Shown: positions 35,963 through 45,450, counted from the first letter of the stretch. The stretch is 64,000 nt of DNA from Mariprofundus ferrooxydans PV-1 (GCF_000153765.1 NZ_DS022294.1:1-64000); one strand, 5' to 3'. Notes: a model not told the origin generated them from the sequence alone. Translations and numbers: made by a program.

Positions 35963-38393
35963 CATCTTTCTTCTCCGCATCTTCGCCGTAATCGTGACTG
36001 TAGTAGCCGTATTTGCTGCCATAGCCACCGTAGCCGCCATACGTGCCGCCATATCTGCCATACTTCTTATAGCCATAGCCGCCGTAAACAGATGAAACCT
36101 TGAAGCCGTTGAATATCACACCAACCGGCTTGATATGTACGGTATTAAGCTGGGTAATGGCACGCTGCACCGCATCAATCGGCGCATGATTCGCGCGCAC
36201 AACAAGGAACAGGCCATCAACCTTCGGTCCGAGCAACACGGCATCGGTTACTACCAGCACCGGCGGCACGTCAAGCAGGATCATCTCGTACTCTTCCTTG
36301 ATCTCTTCAAGGAAAGCGCTCATCGATTTGGAGCCGAGCAATTCGGACGGATTGGGCGGAATCGAGCCTGAGGAAATTACGCTTAGATTTTCGACCGTTG
36401 TCGGCATCGCCAGTTCATGCCAATCCTGGCTGTGAATCAGGATATCACTCAACCCAGAATGGCGCTCCAGTCCGAAATATTCATTCACACGCGGCTTGCG
36501 CATATCGCAATCGATCAGCAACGTCTTCAAGCCGGAATTAGCCATGGTGACAGCGATATTGCAGGTCGTTGTCGTTTTGCCCTCGCCCGGCACAGCACTG
36601 GTCATAATCAGTGTTTTGATCGTTTTCTCCAGGTTGGCAAACTGGATATTGGTTCTCAAACTTCGATAGGCCTCGCTCTCCGGCGAGCGGGGCTTGGACA
36701 TCGTGATCAGGCTGTTACGGTTACCCGCCTCACTCGCACTGAACGGCAGTGTACCGAATACCGCCAGACCTGACTTGCTTTCCAGCTCCGCCAGACTCTT
36801 GATCGTGCGGTCCATATTCTCACGCAGGAATGCGACACCAAGGGCGAGGGCCAAAGCAGCCAGCAACGCCTTGATTGCATCATTAAAGCGGTTGGGCAGG
36901 ATCGGCCTAAACGGCACCTCAGCCGGCTCAATGACACGCACATCGGAGAGCAGGATCGCCTGATCAATGCTATCCTGCTGCTTGCTCTCAAGCACTCGTT
37001 GCAGCAGTGCCGTCAGCGCAGTCGATTGCCCCTTGCGCTCCAACGCCCTTCTCAATGCCTCGGCATTGCCGGCCTTCTGCTCCCGCTTCGTCTCCAGTAG
37101 TTCCTGATTCATGCGCTGCTTAAGAAATGCAATTTTCTGTTCAAGTGACGAATTGACCCGCTTACGCAACTCCTTGACCTGCCCCTTGAGGATATCGATT
37201 TCACGGTCGAGCTTGACCACTTCGGGAAATTTATCGGTAACCCCCCGGCGCAACAGTGTGCGTTTGGCCTGCAACTTACTGATTTTTGAACTTAATTCGC
37301 TAAACGCAGCACTCATGCTTTCAGGCACATCAAGCACCTGCATGGCTGCCTCTAGCTTGTCATCGCTGATCCCGGCCAGATAATCCAAAATAAAACGGGT
37401 CTGCTTAATTTCTCCATACGCTTCGGCCCAGCGTTTGCTTAATCCCTCAACCTGACCGAGCAACACCTCACCCTGCATATCCTGCATCAGATTGGACGAG
37501 TTGGTATTGGCATGCAATTCGTTCAGGTCGCTCTGCACCCGCTGCTGGATCTTGTCGAGAAAGTCGATTTTTTTCTGCAAGCGACCGCCTTTGAACGCGA
37601 TCTCCTCATCGCCGTAAACCGAGGCCAGGGCTTTGAGTACCGCTGCAGATCTGTAACGGTCATTATCGGTAAAAGTGACGTACAACATATCGCTACTACT
37701 CTGCGAAGCGCTCAAGCGCGCACGAATACCCTTGGCTATGGGCTCCGCCGGCCGATTGCCAATGCTGTAGACAGTTCCTACAGGACCATGCCAGCTACTG
37801 ATCGAGAGCTTGAAACCATCGAGTTCCACCTCTCTGCCCTGAACCGTATCCAGAGCATGACCGGTCAGCGGGTTTTCAATGCGGAAATGCCCCTCATCAA
37901 GAAAAGTAATCACCAGAGAATCATAGGCTTTGTCTGCTGGCGGTAAAAATTCGCCCAAATCAACATGGGTCAGCGGCACATCCATGCCGATGACCCCCTT
38001 GATACGATCCCGGATCTTCATCCACAGTGAGCGCCCCGCCACCAGCGTGGTAACGCGGTCCAGCTTCAACTCTTTGACAATACGCACCGCCACCGGCAAC
38101 GACTTGATGACTGCAATCTTTGAATCGAGTTTGTCCTGCTGCTGAAAGCCGGGGAAGCCGCCCCTGCCCATCTTCATGCCTGCATTATTGCTCATCGCCG
38201 TATCTTCACTCTGGAACTGCACCGTCATGGCGGACATGTAAACCGGGGTCTTGGAGAGCGACCACAACATGCCTGCAACAAACACAACCAGAGTGATCGC
38301 CAGAATAACCCAGCGCTGGCGTACCGCCATATCAAGGTAGTCTTCCAAACTGCGTTCGGTCTGTGCGGAGATCATTTCATTCATCATATTCAT
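35955..38393 (-). CDS. wzc: polysaccharide co-polymerase / BY-type tyrosine autokinase (Wzc)
   Basis: An 812-aa protein. The N-terminal Wzz domain has one membrane helix near residues 28-48. A long coiled-coil periplasmic region (about 250-470) and a second helix (about 520-540) follow. The cytoplasmic BY-kinase domain shows Walker A PGEGKTTTTCN, Walker A' LLIDCDMRKP and Walker B MILLDVPPV. The last about 50 residues form a Gly/Tyr-rich tail with about 12 tyrosines, the autophosphorylation cluster, unusually dense here. Together with Wza and Wzb it controls polymer length and export. The gene begins seven bases after the wza stop. Confidence 0.95.
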   Translation of the reverse strand: MNMMNEMISAQTERSLEDYLDMAVRQRWVILAITLVVFVAGMLWSLSKTPVYMSAMTVQFQSEDTAMSNNAGMKMGRGGFPGFQQQDKLDSKIAVIKSLPVAVRIVKELKLDRVTTLVAGRSLWMKIRDRIKGVIGMDVPLTHVDLGEFLPPADKAYDSLVITFLDEGHFRIENPLTGHALDTVQGREVELDGFKLSISSWHGPVGTVYSIGNRPAEPIAKGIRARLSASQSSSDMLYVTFTDNDRYRSAAVLKALASVYGDEEIAFKGGRLQKKIDFLDKIQQRVQSDLNELHANTNSSNLMQDMQGEVLLGQVEGLSKRWAEAYGEIKQTRFILDYLAGISDDKLEAAMQVLDVPESMSAAFSELSSKISKLQAKRTLLRRGVTDKFPEVVKLDREIDILKGQVKELRKRVNSSLEQKIAFLKQRMNQELLETKREQKAGNAEALRRALERKGQSTALTALLQRVLESKQQDSIDQAILLSDVRVIEPAEVPFRPILPNRFNDAIKALLAALALALGVAFLRENMDRTIKSLAELESKSGLAVFGTLPFSASEAGNRNSLITMSKPRSPESEAYRSLRTNIQFANLEKTIKTLIMTSAVPGEGKTTTTCNIAVTMANSGLKTLLIDCDMRKPRVNEYFGLERHSGLSDILIHSQDWHELAMPTTVENLSVISSGSIPPNPSELLGSKSMSAFLEEIKEEYEMILLDVPPVLVVTDAVLLGPKVDGLFLVVRANHAPIDAVQRAITQLNTVHIKPVGVIFNGFKVSSVYGGYGYKKYGRYGGTYGGYGGYGSKYGYYSHDYGEDAEKKDES

Positions 38394-38400
38394 ATCGTGA

Positions 38401-39765
38401 TCACCACAACCTGCCCTTGCCGATCGAATAGATGGCCATGGTCTGCAGCAGCGTATTCAGACTCGGCGTAATCTCTGTCAGCACATCGTTAACCTTGCCA
38501 ATAAACGAGTTCGGTACATAAATAATATCGCCTGCCTGCAGCACAATGTTCTGCCGCCCGTCACCCTCTTCCAGCGCAGCCAGATCGATGGTGCGCATCA
38601 TCGGGTTATTCAAGCCACCGCGAATCACCTTGATCTGGTCTTTCAGGGCTGTATTGGTGACATATCCGGCCTGGGTCAGTGCATCAACAAGGCTCAACTG
38701 CCCCTTATAAAGCGGCACAATCGTCGGAGAACCAACCTCACCCAGCACGAACACTTTCTGATCGCGATTGCTCGGCAAATAGAGGATGTCGCGGTCGGTA
38801 AGCATCACATCGGTACGCCTGTCACCCACCTCCATCAGTCGGTGGAAGTTGACATCCATAAATTTCCCATCGCGGATCATGTAGGCACCCGACCAGTTTA
38901 CATTGGCTGAGAGCACATCCAGTTGCAGCATCGCTTCAAACAACGAGACCTTGCCGCGAATCGGCACAACACGGGAGATCGACTCGCCTGTATCATTCTT
39001 TGCCGCAGCAGCCAGATTGTTCACCTTGTTTGATTTCCTGCTGCCGGTCGTACTACCAATAGAGCCGCCACCAACAATGCCACCCATGCCGTAGGCACCG
39101 GCAAGGGTGCTCATTGCCGAACTCAACTGCTGCTGCGCCTGGCTATTCGCACCGAAGGATTGCGCCTTGTTACCGCTGACCATGCCTGCGCGTTGAAAGA
39201 TATCGAGATCACCGATCAGGAACAGCTTCTTGCTGGCATAATCGGCAATATTCAGATCCAGCTGCGGATTGCGGATATAGGTTGAATACTTCTCTGTCAG
39301 CACCTGCTGAGCCTCAACCAGCGTCATGCCGGCCAGTTTTACATTGCCAACATAAGGAGCGAAGATCGTACCGTTTTCCTTGATCGCTGCGGTACGGGAG
39401 AGCTTGTCATAGCCCCATATAGTTACCGTAACCTCATCGCCAGGACCCAGAAGATAAGAGCCACTCGGCAGATTGGCCTTGCCAAGCATACCCCCGATCT
39501 TTTCCATATCCAGAGAGGATGATTTCTTCTGGAAAGCATCCCCGCTACGCACCATCGAGCCGTCGGGACGCTCCCAAAGAGCGGTGTCATCATCCACCGG
39601 CTTCTGCGTAGAAGCAGCTGCCACCTTCCCTGGCTGCCAACCGGTAGACATCGCAGCGCACCCGCTCATCGTAAACAGCGCCACAACGCTAAAAACAATT
39701 GTCGCAAAGCTATGACGCACTCTGCAAGCAGTTACCGGTACTTTCTGCTGGTGATTATTATTCAT
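38401..39765 (-). CDS. wza: outer-membrane polysaccharide export lipoprotein (Wza)
   Basis: A 454-aa protein with a signal peptide ending in a lipobox (FTMSGC, Cys about residue 36). The polysaccharide-export domain has YLLGPGDEVTVTIWGYDKLS and IFAPYVGNVKLAG, and SLBB-type repeats follow (VFVLGEVGSPTIVPLYKG). A Gln/Ser/Gly-rich insertion (about residues 195-255) interrupts the usual pattern. The C-terminal segment LLQTMAIYSIGKGRLW would supply the outer-membrane helix. It overlaps wzb by four bases. Confidence 0.94.
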   Translation of the reverse strand: MNNNHQQKVPVTACRVRHSFATIVFSVVALFTMSGCAAMSTGWQPGKVAAASTQKPVDDDTALWERPDGSMVRSGDAFQKKSSSLDMEKIGGMLGKANLPSGSYLLGPGDEVTVTIWGYDKLSRTAAIKENGTIFAPYVGNVKLAGMTLVEAQQVLTEKYSTYIRNPQLDLNIADYASKKLFLIGDLDIFQRAGMVSGNKAQSFGANSQAQQQLSSAMSTLAGAYGMGGIVGGGSIGSTTGSRKSNKVNNLAAAAKNDTGESISRVVPIRGKVSLFEAMLQLDVLSANVNWSGAYMIRDGKFMDVNFHRLMEVGDRRTDVMLTDRDILYLPSNRDQKVFVLGEVGSPTIVPLYKGQLSLVDALTQAGYVTNTALKDQIKVIRGGLNNPMMRTIDLAALEEGDGRQNIVLQAGDIIYVPNSFIGKVNDVLTEITPSLNTLLQTMAIYSIGKGRLW

Positions 39766-40247
39766 TCTACAACCTCTTTAATCATCGGCGCGAGAACCTT
39801 GCTTGCCGCTTCGACATGCAATGCAATCTCTTGCGCACACACATTAAAATCCTGCTGACTCTTCCTGTAGGGATCGGCGACATCTTTTCCCTTCATCGCA
39901 CCCTGTGAAAAATGACTGATGAGAAACACGCGCCCGTACATATGCGGATATTTCGTTTGCAAGTGTTCCTTTTGATTCTTCTCCATGACAAAAACCATAT
40001 CCGCCGCCTCCAGCTGCGGACGAAACAGCTGCCTGCCCCGGTGAGCGGAGATGTCCACCCCGTATGCTTTCGCAGCCTGCTGCATCTCTTTTGCAGCAGG
40101 ATCCCCGACCAGCGCGCCCAGCCCTGCAGAATCAATGGATGCTTTCGGCAGCGCCTTAGCCAGCAGAGCCTCCGCAAAAGGCGAACGGCAGATATTACCA
40201 ACACACAAAACAAGAATACGGTTAATCAGAGATCTCCCTGCCAGCAA
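39762..40247 (-). CDS. wzb: low-molecular-weight protein tyrosine phosphatase (Wzb)
   Basis: A 161-aa phosphatase with the catalytic C-x5-R loop CVGNICRSP (Cys about residue 15) and the general-acid DPYRKS motif near residue 128. In capsule systems it dephosphorylates the Wzc tyrosine tail. Its position directly before wza and wzc supports that role. Its start overlaps the end of the uxs gene by 26 bases, and an internal start at [15 protein letters not shown] is already the first Met. Confidence 0.93.
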   Translation of the reverse strand: MLAGRSLINRILVLCVGNICRSPFAEALLAKALPKASIDSAGLGALVGDPAAKEMQQAAKAYGVDISAHRGRQLFRPQLEAADMVFVMEKNQKEHLQTKYPHMYGRVFLISHFSQGAMKGKDVADPYRKSQQDFNVCAQEIALHVEAASKVLAPMIKEVVE

Positions 40248-41211
40248 CCACGCCGCTGTCTGTCACAAATGTATCAGAAAAATAACGGATTGTTTTTTCC
40301 AGGCCCTCTTTAAGCGCAACGTTGGGCTGCCACCCCAGGCTGCTACGAGCCAACGTGATATCAGGCTGACGCTGGGTAGGGTCATCCTGCGGCAGGGGTC
40401 TCAAAACAATCGTCGAAGTTGAACCTGTCATGGCGATGATCTGCTGTGCCAGCTCAAGGATTGTGAACTCCACCGGATTACCCAGATTGACCGGGCCGGT
40501 AAAATCATTATCTGTAGCCATCAGGCGGACGAAGCCGTCAACCAGGTCATCAACAAAACAGAAGGAGCGCGTCTGGCTGCCGTCACCGTAAATGGTAATC
40601 GGCAAGCCCTGAAGGGCCTGCATAATGAAATTGGAAACGACACGCCCGTCATTCGGATGCATGCGCGGACCGTAGGTGTTGAAAATGCGAGCCACCTTGA
40701 TATTCAGCCCATGCTGTCGGTGGTAGTCGAAAAACAGCGTCTCGGCACAGCGTTTACCCTCATCGTAACAGGAACGAATGCCGACCGGGTTTACGTGACC
40801 CCAGTAGCCTTCGGTCTGGGGATGCACTTTCGGATCGCCGTAGACCTCGGAGGTCGAAGCCTGAAAAATCTTTGCCTTGGTTCGCTTGGCCAGTCCCAGC
40901 ATGTTGATAGCGCCGTGTACGCTGGTTTTAGTCGTCTGTACCGGATCAAACTGATAATGCACCGGTGATGCAGGACAAGCCAGGTTATAGATCTCATCGA
41001 CCTCCACATAGAGAGGAAACGTAACATCGTGTCGCATCATTTCGAAATGCGGGTTTTGCATCAGATGAACAATATTATCCTTGCTGCCGGTAAAAAAATT
41101 ATCCACACACAATACGTCATGGCCGTCATTTAACAGCCTCTCACACAGATGTGAGCCTAGAAAACCGGCGCCGCCGGTTACCAAAATGCGTTTTCGAATC
41201 ATATCAGGCAT
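40222..41211 (-). CDS. uxs: UDP-glucuronate decarboxylase (UDP-xylose synthase)
   Basis: A 329-aa SDR. The NAD motif GGAGFLGSH is near residues 13-21, with [43 protein letters not shown] and [12 protein letters not shown] (Y-x3-K), plus [19 protein letters not shown]. These are the diagnostic blocks of UXS. It makes UDP-xylose from UDP-GlcA supplied by Ugd, encoded immediately upstream. UDP-GlcA is thus shared between xylose and, through the 6119-7342 epimerase, GalA. Confidence 0.95.
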   Translation of the reverse strand: MPDMIRKRILVTGGAGFLGSHLCERLLNDGHDVLCVDNFFTGSKDNIVHLMQNPHFEMMRHDVTFPLYVEVDEIYNLACPASPVHYQFDPVQTTKTSVHGAINMLGLAKRTKAKIFQASTSEVYGDPKVHPQTEGYWGHVNPVGIRSCYDEGKRCAETLFFDYHRQHGLNIKVARIFNTYGPRMHPNDGRVVSNFIMQALQGLPITIYGDGSQTRSFCFVDDLVDGFVRLMATDNDFTGPVNLGNPVEFTILELAQQIIAMTGSTSTIVLRPLPQDDPTQRQPDITLARSSLGWQPNVALKEGLEKTIRYFSDTFVTDSGVVAGREISD

Positions 41212-41217
41212 CGGTCA

Positions 41218-41290
41218 GAACCTCGTGAGTGGTGAATAGTAAAGCATAAGTAGCCATTGGCGAGAACTGATCAAGTTTCACTATTCCCGG
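41218..41290. repeat. heptamer repeat array 7 (ugd/uxs junction)
   Basis: A weaker member of the repeat set: GGTGAAT-AGTAAAG-CATAAGT on the left and TTTCACT-ATTCCCG on the right. GAATAGT and ACTATTC are complementary. The right arm includes the last codons and the stop of ugd (GNSET). Confidence 0.6.
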
Positions 41291-42620
41291 TTAATGGCAT
41301 GCTCCGTCCTATTGAATAATAGGTGATGCCGTGTTTCCGCATCCGTGACGGTTCATACAGATTACGTCCATCGAATATTACAGGCTCCGACATTGAATCT
41401 CCGATCAGATCAAAATCCATCGCCCGGAAATGCTGCCATTCGGTGACGATCACCAGCGCGTCGACATCACACAAGGCCGCTTCGGCCGTCTCCATCAGAG
41501 CAAGATCAGAGCGCGATCCATAGATACGCTGACACTCCTGCATGGCCTCCGGGTCGTAGGCCTGTACCTTTGCTCCTGCAGCCCAGAGCGACTCCATCAG
41601 CACACGCGACGGCGCCTCACGCATATCATCGGTATTCGGCTTAAAACTCAGCCCCCACAGGGCAAATGTTTTGCCCACCAGCTCACCGGAAAAGTGATCG
41701 CTGATCATAGCAAACAGTTTCTCTTTCTGGCGATAGTTGACCGCTTCGACCGACTTGAGCACTTCAGGCTGATACCCGATCGCATCGGCAGTACGGATCA
41801 ATGCCTGAACATCCTTGGGAAAACAGGAGCCTCCGTAACCGCAACCGGGATAAATGAACTGGTAACCGATACGACTGTCCGAGCCAATGCCAAGACGTAC
41901 CGCCTCGATATCCGCACCCAGCCGCTCTGCCAAATTGGCAATTTCGTTCATAAAGCTGATCTTGGTCGCCAGCATGCAATTGGCCGCATATTTTGTCAGC
42001 TCGGCACTCCGGATATCCATGACAATCAGGCGATCATGATTGCGGTTAAACGGTGCATACAATTCACGCAGTACGTCGGCAACCGTATCGCTGTCTGTAC
42101 CGACGACTATACGATCCGGCCTCCGGCAGTCAGCAACCGCCGATCCTTCCTTGAGGAATTCCGGGTTGGATACCACATTGAATGCGTATGACACTCCGCG
42201 CGATGTAAGCACCTCAGCCACCCTGGCCGAGACCTTGTCGGCCGTACCAACCGGCACTGTACTTTTATCGATGATAATTTTCGGTCCCTGCATATGAGTG
42301 GCAATCATCTCCGCCACAGCCAATACATATTGCAGGTCGGCGGAACCATCTTCATCAGGAGGCGTCCCTACGGCGATAAACTGAATCTCGCCATGATTGA
42401 CGCCCGACTTCGCATCTGTGGTGAAATTCAGACGACCATTCTGATAGTTTTCAATAACGATAGGCGTCAGATCAGGCTCATAAATCGGTATAATGCCTTT
42501 CTTCAGGTTATCCACCTTCTCCTGATCGACATCAACACAGACCACATGGTGGCCTACATCCGCCAGAATCGCGGCCTGCACCAGGCCAACATAGCCAACA
42601 CCAAAAAATGTTACTTTCAT
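41271..42620 (-). CDS. ugd: UDP-glucose 6-dehydrogenase
   Basis: A 449-aa protein of normal Ugd length. The NAD motif GVGYVGL is at residues 7-13, with [33 protein letters not shown] and [11 protein letters not shown]. The catalytic Cys is in [18 protein letters not shown], and [18 protein letters not shown] follows. It oxidises UDP-Glc to UDP-GlcA, feeding Uxs and the GlcA 4-epimerase. The final few residues (NSET) fall in heptamer array 7. It lies 30 bases downstream of the triplicated beta-protein gene. Confidence 0.96.
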   Translation of the reverse strand: MKVTFFGVGYVGLVQAAILADVGHHVVCVDVDQEKVDNLKKGIIPIYEPDLTPIVIENYQNGRLNFTTDAKSGVNHGEIQFIAVGTPPDEDGSADLQYVLAVAEMIATHMQGPKIIIDKSTVPVGTADKVSARVAEVLTSRGVSYAFNVVSNPEFLKEGSAVADCRRPDRIVVGTDSDTVADVLRELYAPFNRNHDRLIVMDIRSAELTKYAANCMLATKISFMNEIANLAERLGADIEAVRLGIGSDSRIGYQFIYPGCGYGGSCFPKDVQALIRTADAIGYQPEVLKSVEAVNYRQKEKLFAMISDHFSGELVGKTFALWGLSFKPNTDDMREAPSRVLMESLWAAGAKVQAYDPEAMQECQRIYGSRSDLALMETAEAALCDVDALVIVTEWQHFRAMDFDLIGDSMSEPVIFDGRNLYEPSRMRKHGITYYSIGRSMPLTGNSET

Positions 42621-42650
42621 AAATTCTCCCTCAGCAGAAATCGCAAGATG

Positions 42651-44204
42651 TTATAACACCGGCAAGGTAAATAGATAACCGAGCGACAACGACAACACTT
42701 TCGCCTTCATCGTACCCTTTGCTGCCTGCATCACGCCATAAGATGCCTGCACACTGAATGCATCCGACAACCGCCAGCCAATGCCAGCATCACTCTGCCA
42801 GACCAGTCCGCCTCCTACACCCAGTCCGCCTCCTCCGGCTGCGCCAACCAGCGCATCAGCCTCAACAAACAGAGGAGTTCCCGGCACCGGCAGGTGTAGC
42901 CCCGCCCCGACCAGGCCTGTCATATATCCGCCACCCATGCCGCGATAGGCGCCAATACCCTGACCGCTCAGATAAAACCAATCATTGATAAAATAGTCGA
43001 GCTGAAAACCGAGCAGGTCGACATTCAGGTTCGCATGATGCGCCCGCCAGTTCGGCGCACCCTTCAGATAACGCTGATTAACCAACCGGATTCGGAAATG
43101 GTGCGCCTGATACCCGGCCAGATCAGCCGCATCGACGCTATCTCCCTGTACGTCAGGCGAAAAAAAGTGATACCCCATAGAGGCTGAAACCGATCGGGCT
43201 CGAAAGCTCGCCCCCGGCGACACCACATAACCAAGGCCCGCCTGAGCAAACAGATGGTCGCTTAACTTCTGCTGGAAGGCAAGCTGACCATCCAGCAATA
43301 AGCCTCCACCGGTTGCCACCGCACCACCGCCGGCAGGGCCAAGCGCGCCGGAAAATTTCAGCCAGCCACCATCCCACAATGGCAGGCGTAAACCGGCGCC
43401 AATCAGGATTTGCATATAGCCATTGCTCTTCCCCTGCATGGCTCCCTCGGACTCCACCTTCATATAGAGGTGGTCGCCCAGATAACGGTCCCACTCCACT
43501 CCGGCAAGCCCCATAGAACGGTGCTGCGGGGCCCCATTGTCGGTCAGCACACCTGCCGGAATCGAGTAACGGCGATATACCACCGAAAATTCCTGCTCCG
43601 CAATGGGCAGATTTCCGCGCGTGCCGGATTCACCGCCAGAAAAGCTGACCCAACCGGGTAACACCAGCGCCTCAAATGGGTAGCTGTAGGAGATGTAGGG
43701 TTGAAAGCTGTGAATGGCTCCGTCAGGGAAGTCGACGTAGCTAATGCCGCCGCCGATACGCCCCAGACCGTTCGTCATCAACTCTGCCCCCATATGGTAG
43801 CGTAGCATAAGCCCGCCCCCCTGCAGGGTATAGCCGCCACGACCGCCGCCAGCCCCGACAAACAACCCGGTATTGACCCGGACATGCTCACCCAACTGGC
43901 GGTGCAGCTCGGCAGCGGCACCGATCGTGATAAAACCGCCTCGCTGACCGGCAAGGGCTCCGTAACCACCGCCACCGAGAGAAAGCCAGTTATTAATATC
44001 GTACAGAAAGGTGCCGCCCATCAGCCCCATTTTCTCACCTTGCGGCAACTTCAGGGATTCATACGTTGCGCGAAACTGCGCAGGAGCTGTGGGGTAGTGG
44101 TCCGGAGTCTTTGCATCCGCATGCACCTCAGATGCTGAAGCAGAGGAGACCGCACCCATGAGCAGATAACCGGCCAAAAGCAAGTATCTCAATCGGTTAA
44201 CCAC
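42651..44204 (-). CDS. secreted, glycine-rich triplicated beta-protein (outer-membrane candidate)
   Basis: I do not recognise the family. The 517-aa protein starts at a GTG, with an AGG-type ribosome site nine bases upstream, and has a signal peptide ending near SASASE (residue 26). Three homologous units of about 140 residues follow (about 42-180, 204-347 and 368-512). Each begins with an F-x-V/I-x-Y strand, passes through alternating-residue strands and a GAGGG/GGG-rich centre, and ends in a short aromatic strand (SLGYLF at the C-terminus). The alternation and terminal aromatic strand suggest a beta-barrel. It is the first gene after the ops site, so it may have a role in secretion or retention of the polymer. 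Confidence 0.8.
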   Translation of the reverse strand: MVNRLRYLLLAGYLLMGAVSSASASEVHADAKTPDHYPTAPAQFRATYESLKLPQGEKMGLMGGTFLYDINNWLSLGGGGYGALAGQRGGFITIGAAAELHRQLGEHVRVNTGLFVGAGGGRGGYTLQGGGLMLRYHMGAELMTNGLGRIGGGISYVDFPDGAIHSFQPYISYSYPFEALVLPGWVSFSGGESGTRGNLPIAEQEFSVVYRRYSIPAGVLTDNGAPQHRSMGLAGVEWDRYLGDHLYMKVESEGAMQGKSNGYMQILIGAGLRLPLWDGGWLKFSGALGPAGGGAVATGGGLLLDGQLAFQQKLSDHLFAQAGLGYVVSPGASFRARSVSASMGYHFFSPDVQGDSVDAADLAGYQAHHFRIRLVNQRYLKGAPNWRAHHANLNVDLLGFQLDYFINDWFYLSGQGIGAYRGMGGGYMTGLVGAGLHLPVPGTPLFVEADALVGAAGGGGLGVGGGLVWQSDAGIGWRLSDAFSVQASYGVMQAAKGTMKAKVLSLSLGYLFTLPVL

Positions 44205-44314
44205 AATAAAACCTATGATCCCGTTGTTCCAGCAACTCGGCTATCTCCTGTTACCATATGTTACCATGTAAGACACATGGCTATATTATTTACAACAACT
44301 GACTCTCATACAGG

Positions 44315-44326
44315 CACGCTACCGCC
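44315..44326 (-). promoter_or_regulatory. ops element (RfaH recruitment site)
   Basis: The minus strand reads GGCGGTAGCGTG, identical to the 12-base ops core of enterobacterial polysaccharide operons. It lies 111 bases upstream of the GTG start of the first locus gene and in the right orientation. It is preceded by an ATTCAG/CTGAAT inverted repeat. In known systems, paused RNA polymerase at ops recruits RfaH, which suppresses termination over long operons. Confidence 0.85.
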
Positions 44327-44360
44327 ATTCAGGTGCGATGCAGCTGAATAATCCATCCCT

Positions 44361-44366
44361 ATAATA
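44361..44366 (-). promoter_or_regulatory. possible -10 box for the polysaccharide operon
   Basis: The minus strand reads TATTAT here. The start would fall near 44354, placing the ops element within the first 40 transcribed bases, as expected. No convincing -35 hexamer is visible. The same bases read TATAAT (44360-44365) on the plus strand, so direction is uncertain. Confidence 0.35.
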
Positions 44367-44841
44367 GCCGCCTCATGTCAGACAGACATAAAGACACGGG
44401 CTGATTGTTCCTTACGCTCCCGTCATTTATTTAACAGGAAGCATACATGGCACATATGACATATTGATGGCTATCCGCAACACCAGAGGCTTTTTCACTC
44501 TGAACAGGCGTAAAACCAATCAGCAGCCCCCCCCGTGCAGCGCGGAAATCAACATAAAGCAAGTCACAGGCCAAACATGGGCGAGTGCACACTACCGCAA
44601 AACAGGCACATTGGCAGCTGAAAGCGGACTACACAGCTATCAAACTGAACGCAGCCGGAACCTCCCATTCAACAGATCAGGAAACTACCGGTTTTTCATA
44701 CTGGGTTACTCCCCTCCAGAACAATGATACGATGATGGCATGTTTGCGACTTAAAGCTGTAGACCCTGCGATTTTATAGCTGGGAAGTTATAGATGAAAA
44801 CCCGCGAAGTGCAAGTGGCCCCGACCAGTCATCCTCCTCAA

Positions 44842-45450
44842 TCAGGGTTCGACGCTGACCTTGTTCATCGTATCACCCTGACGGATCTGATCGACCACAT
44901 CCATGCCTTCAACCACCTGGCCGAAGATGGTGTAGTGGTGGTCAAGATGTGGCTGCGGGCCGTAACAGATATAGAACTGGCTACCGGCTGAATCGGGATC
45001 GGATGAGCGGGCCATAGCTACCGTGCCGCGTTGATGCTTGCGATCATTGAACTCGGCCTTCACCTTGTAACCCGGGCCGCCGGTGCCGTTGCCTTTCGGA
45101 TCGCCGCCCTGCGCCATGAAGCCGGTGATCACACGGTGAAAGGTGAGCCCGTCATAAAAACCCTTGGCCGCCAACACCTTGAAATTGGCCACGGTATTGG
45201 GAGCATCATCAGGGTAGAGCTCAATCAGAAACGAACCGTTTTTGGTCTCGATACGGACATGATTGCCCGCCGGAATATCCTTGTCGCCCGCTTTGGGGGC
45301 CTTGCTTAATAATCCCACACTACTCTCCTCTGCCGTTGATGACTGATTGGCATTGATCAGCCCTGCTACAGCTATCAATGCCAATGAAATCACGATAATG
45401 ATTCCGTTTTTTTTCTTCAGTGATTTTATTTTATCCTGCTGCTCTGTCAT
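44842..45450 (-). CDS. membrane-anchored cyclophilin-type peptidyl-prolyl isomerase
   Basis: A 202-aa protein. A basic N-terminus is followed by one hydrophobic helix (about residues 15-34), then a cyclophilin domain: FHRVITGFMAQGGDPKGNGTGGPGY, GTVAMARSSDPDSAGSQFYIC and LDHHYTIFGQVVEGMDVVD. The active-site Arg is in FHRVI. The domain should lie in the periplasm, tethered to the inner membrane. Its start overlaps the truB stop by four bases, so it is co-translated at the end of the translation operon. Confidence 0.92.
   Translation of the reverse strand: MTEQQDKIKSLKKKNGIIIVISLALIAVAGLINANQSSTAEESSVGLLSKAPKAGDKDIPAGNHVRIETKNGSFLIELYPDDAPNTVANFKVLAAKGFYDGLTFHRVITGFMAQGGDPKGNGTGGPGYKVKAEFNDRKHQRGTVAMARSSDPDSAGSQFYICYGPQPHLDHHYTIFGQVVEGMDVVDQIRQGDTMNKVSVEP

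Larger units (their letters stand above)
44205..44841. other. 637-base region between the polysaccharide and truB operons
   Basis: It contains the leader of the polysaccharide operon at its left end, with the ops site and a TTACCAT direct repeat at about 44253-44270. To the right I see only short plus-strand open frames (for example 44464-44727) with no recognisable protein, no clear ribosome site and no tRNA. I find no clear terminator for the cyclophilin gene that ends at 44842. Confidence 0.5.

Noticed and set aside
41430-42191. Plus-strand open frame (253 codons)
   Set aside because: Antisense shadow of ugd, whose assignment is certain.
44464-44727. Small plus-strand open frame in the gap before the cyclophilin gene
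   Set aside because: No ribosome site, no recognisable protein, composition like non-coding sequence.
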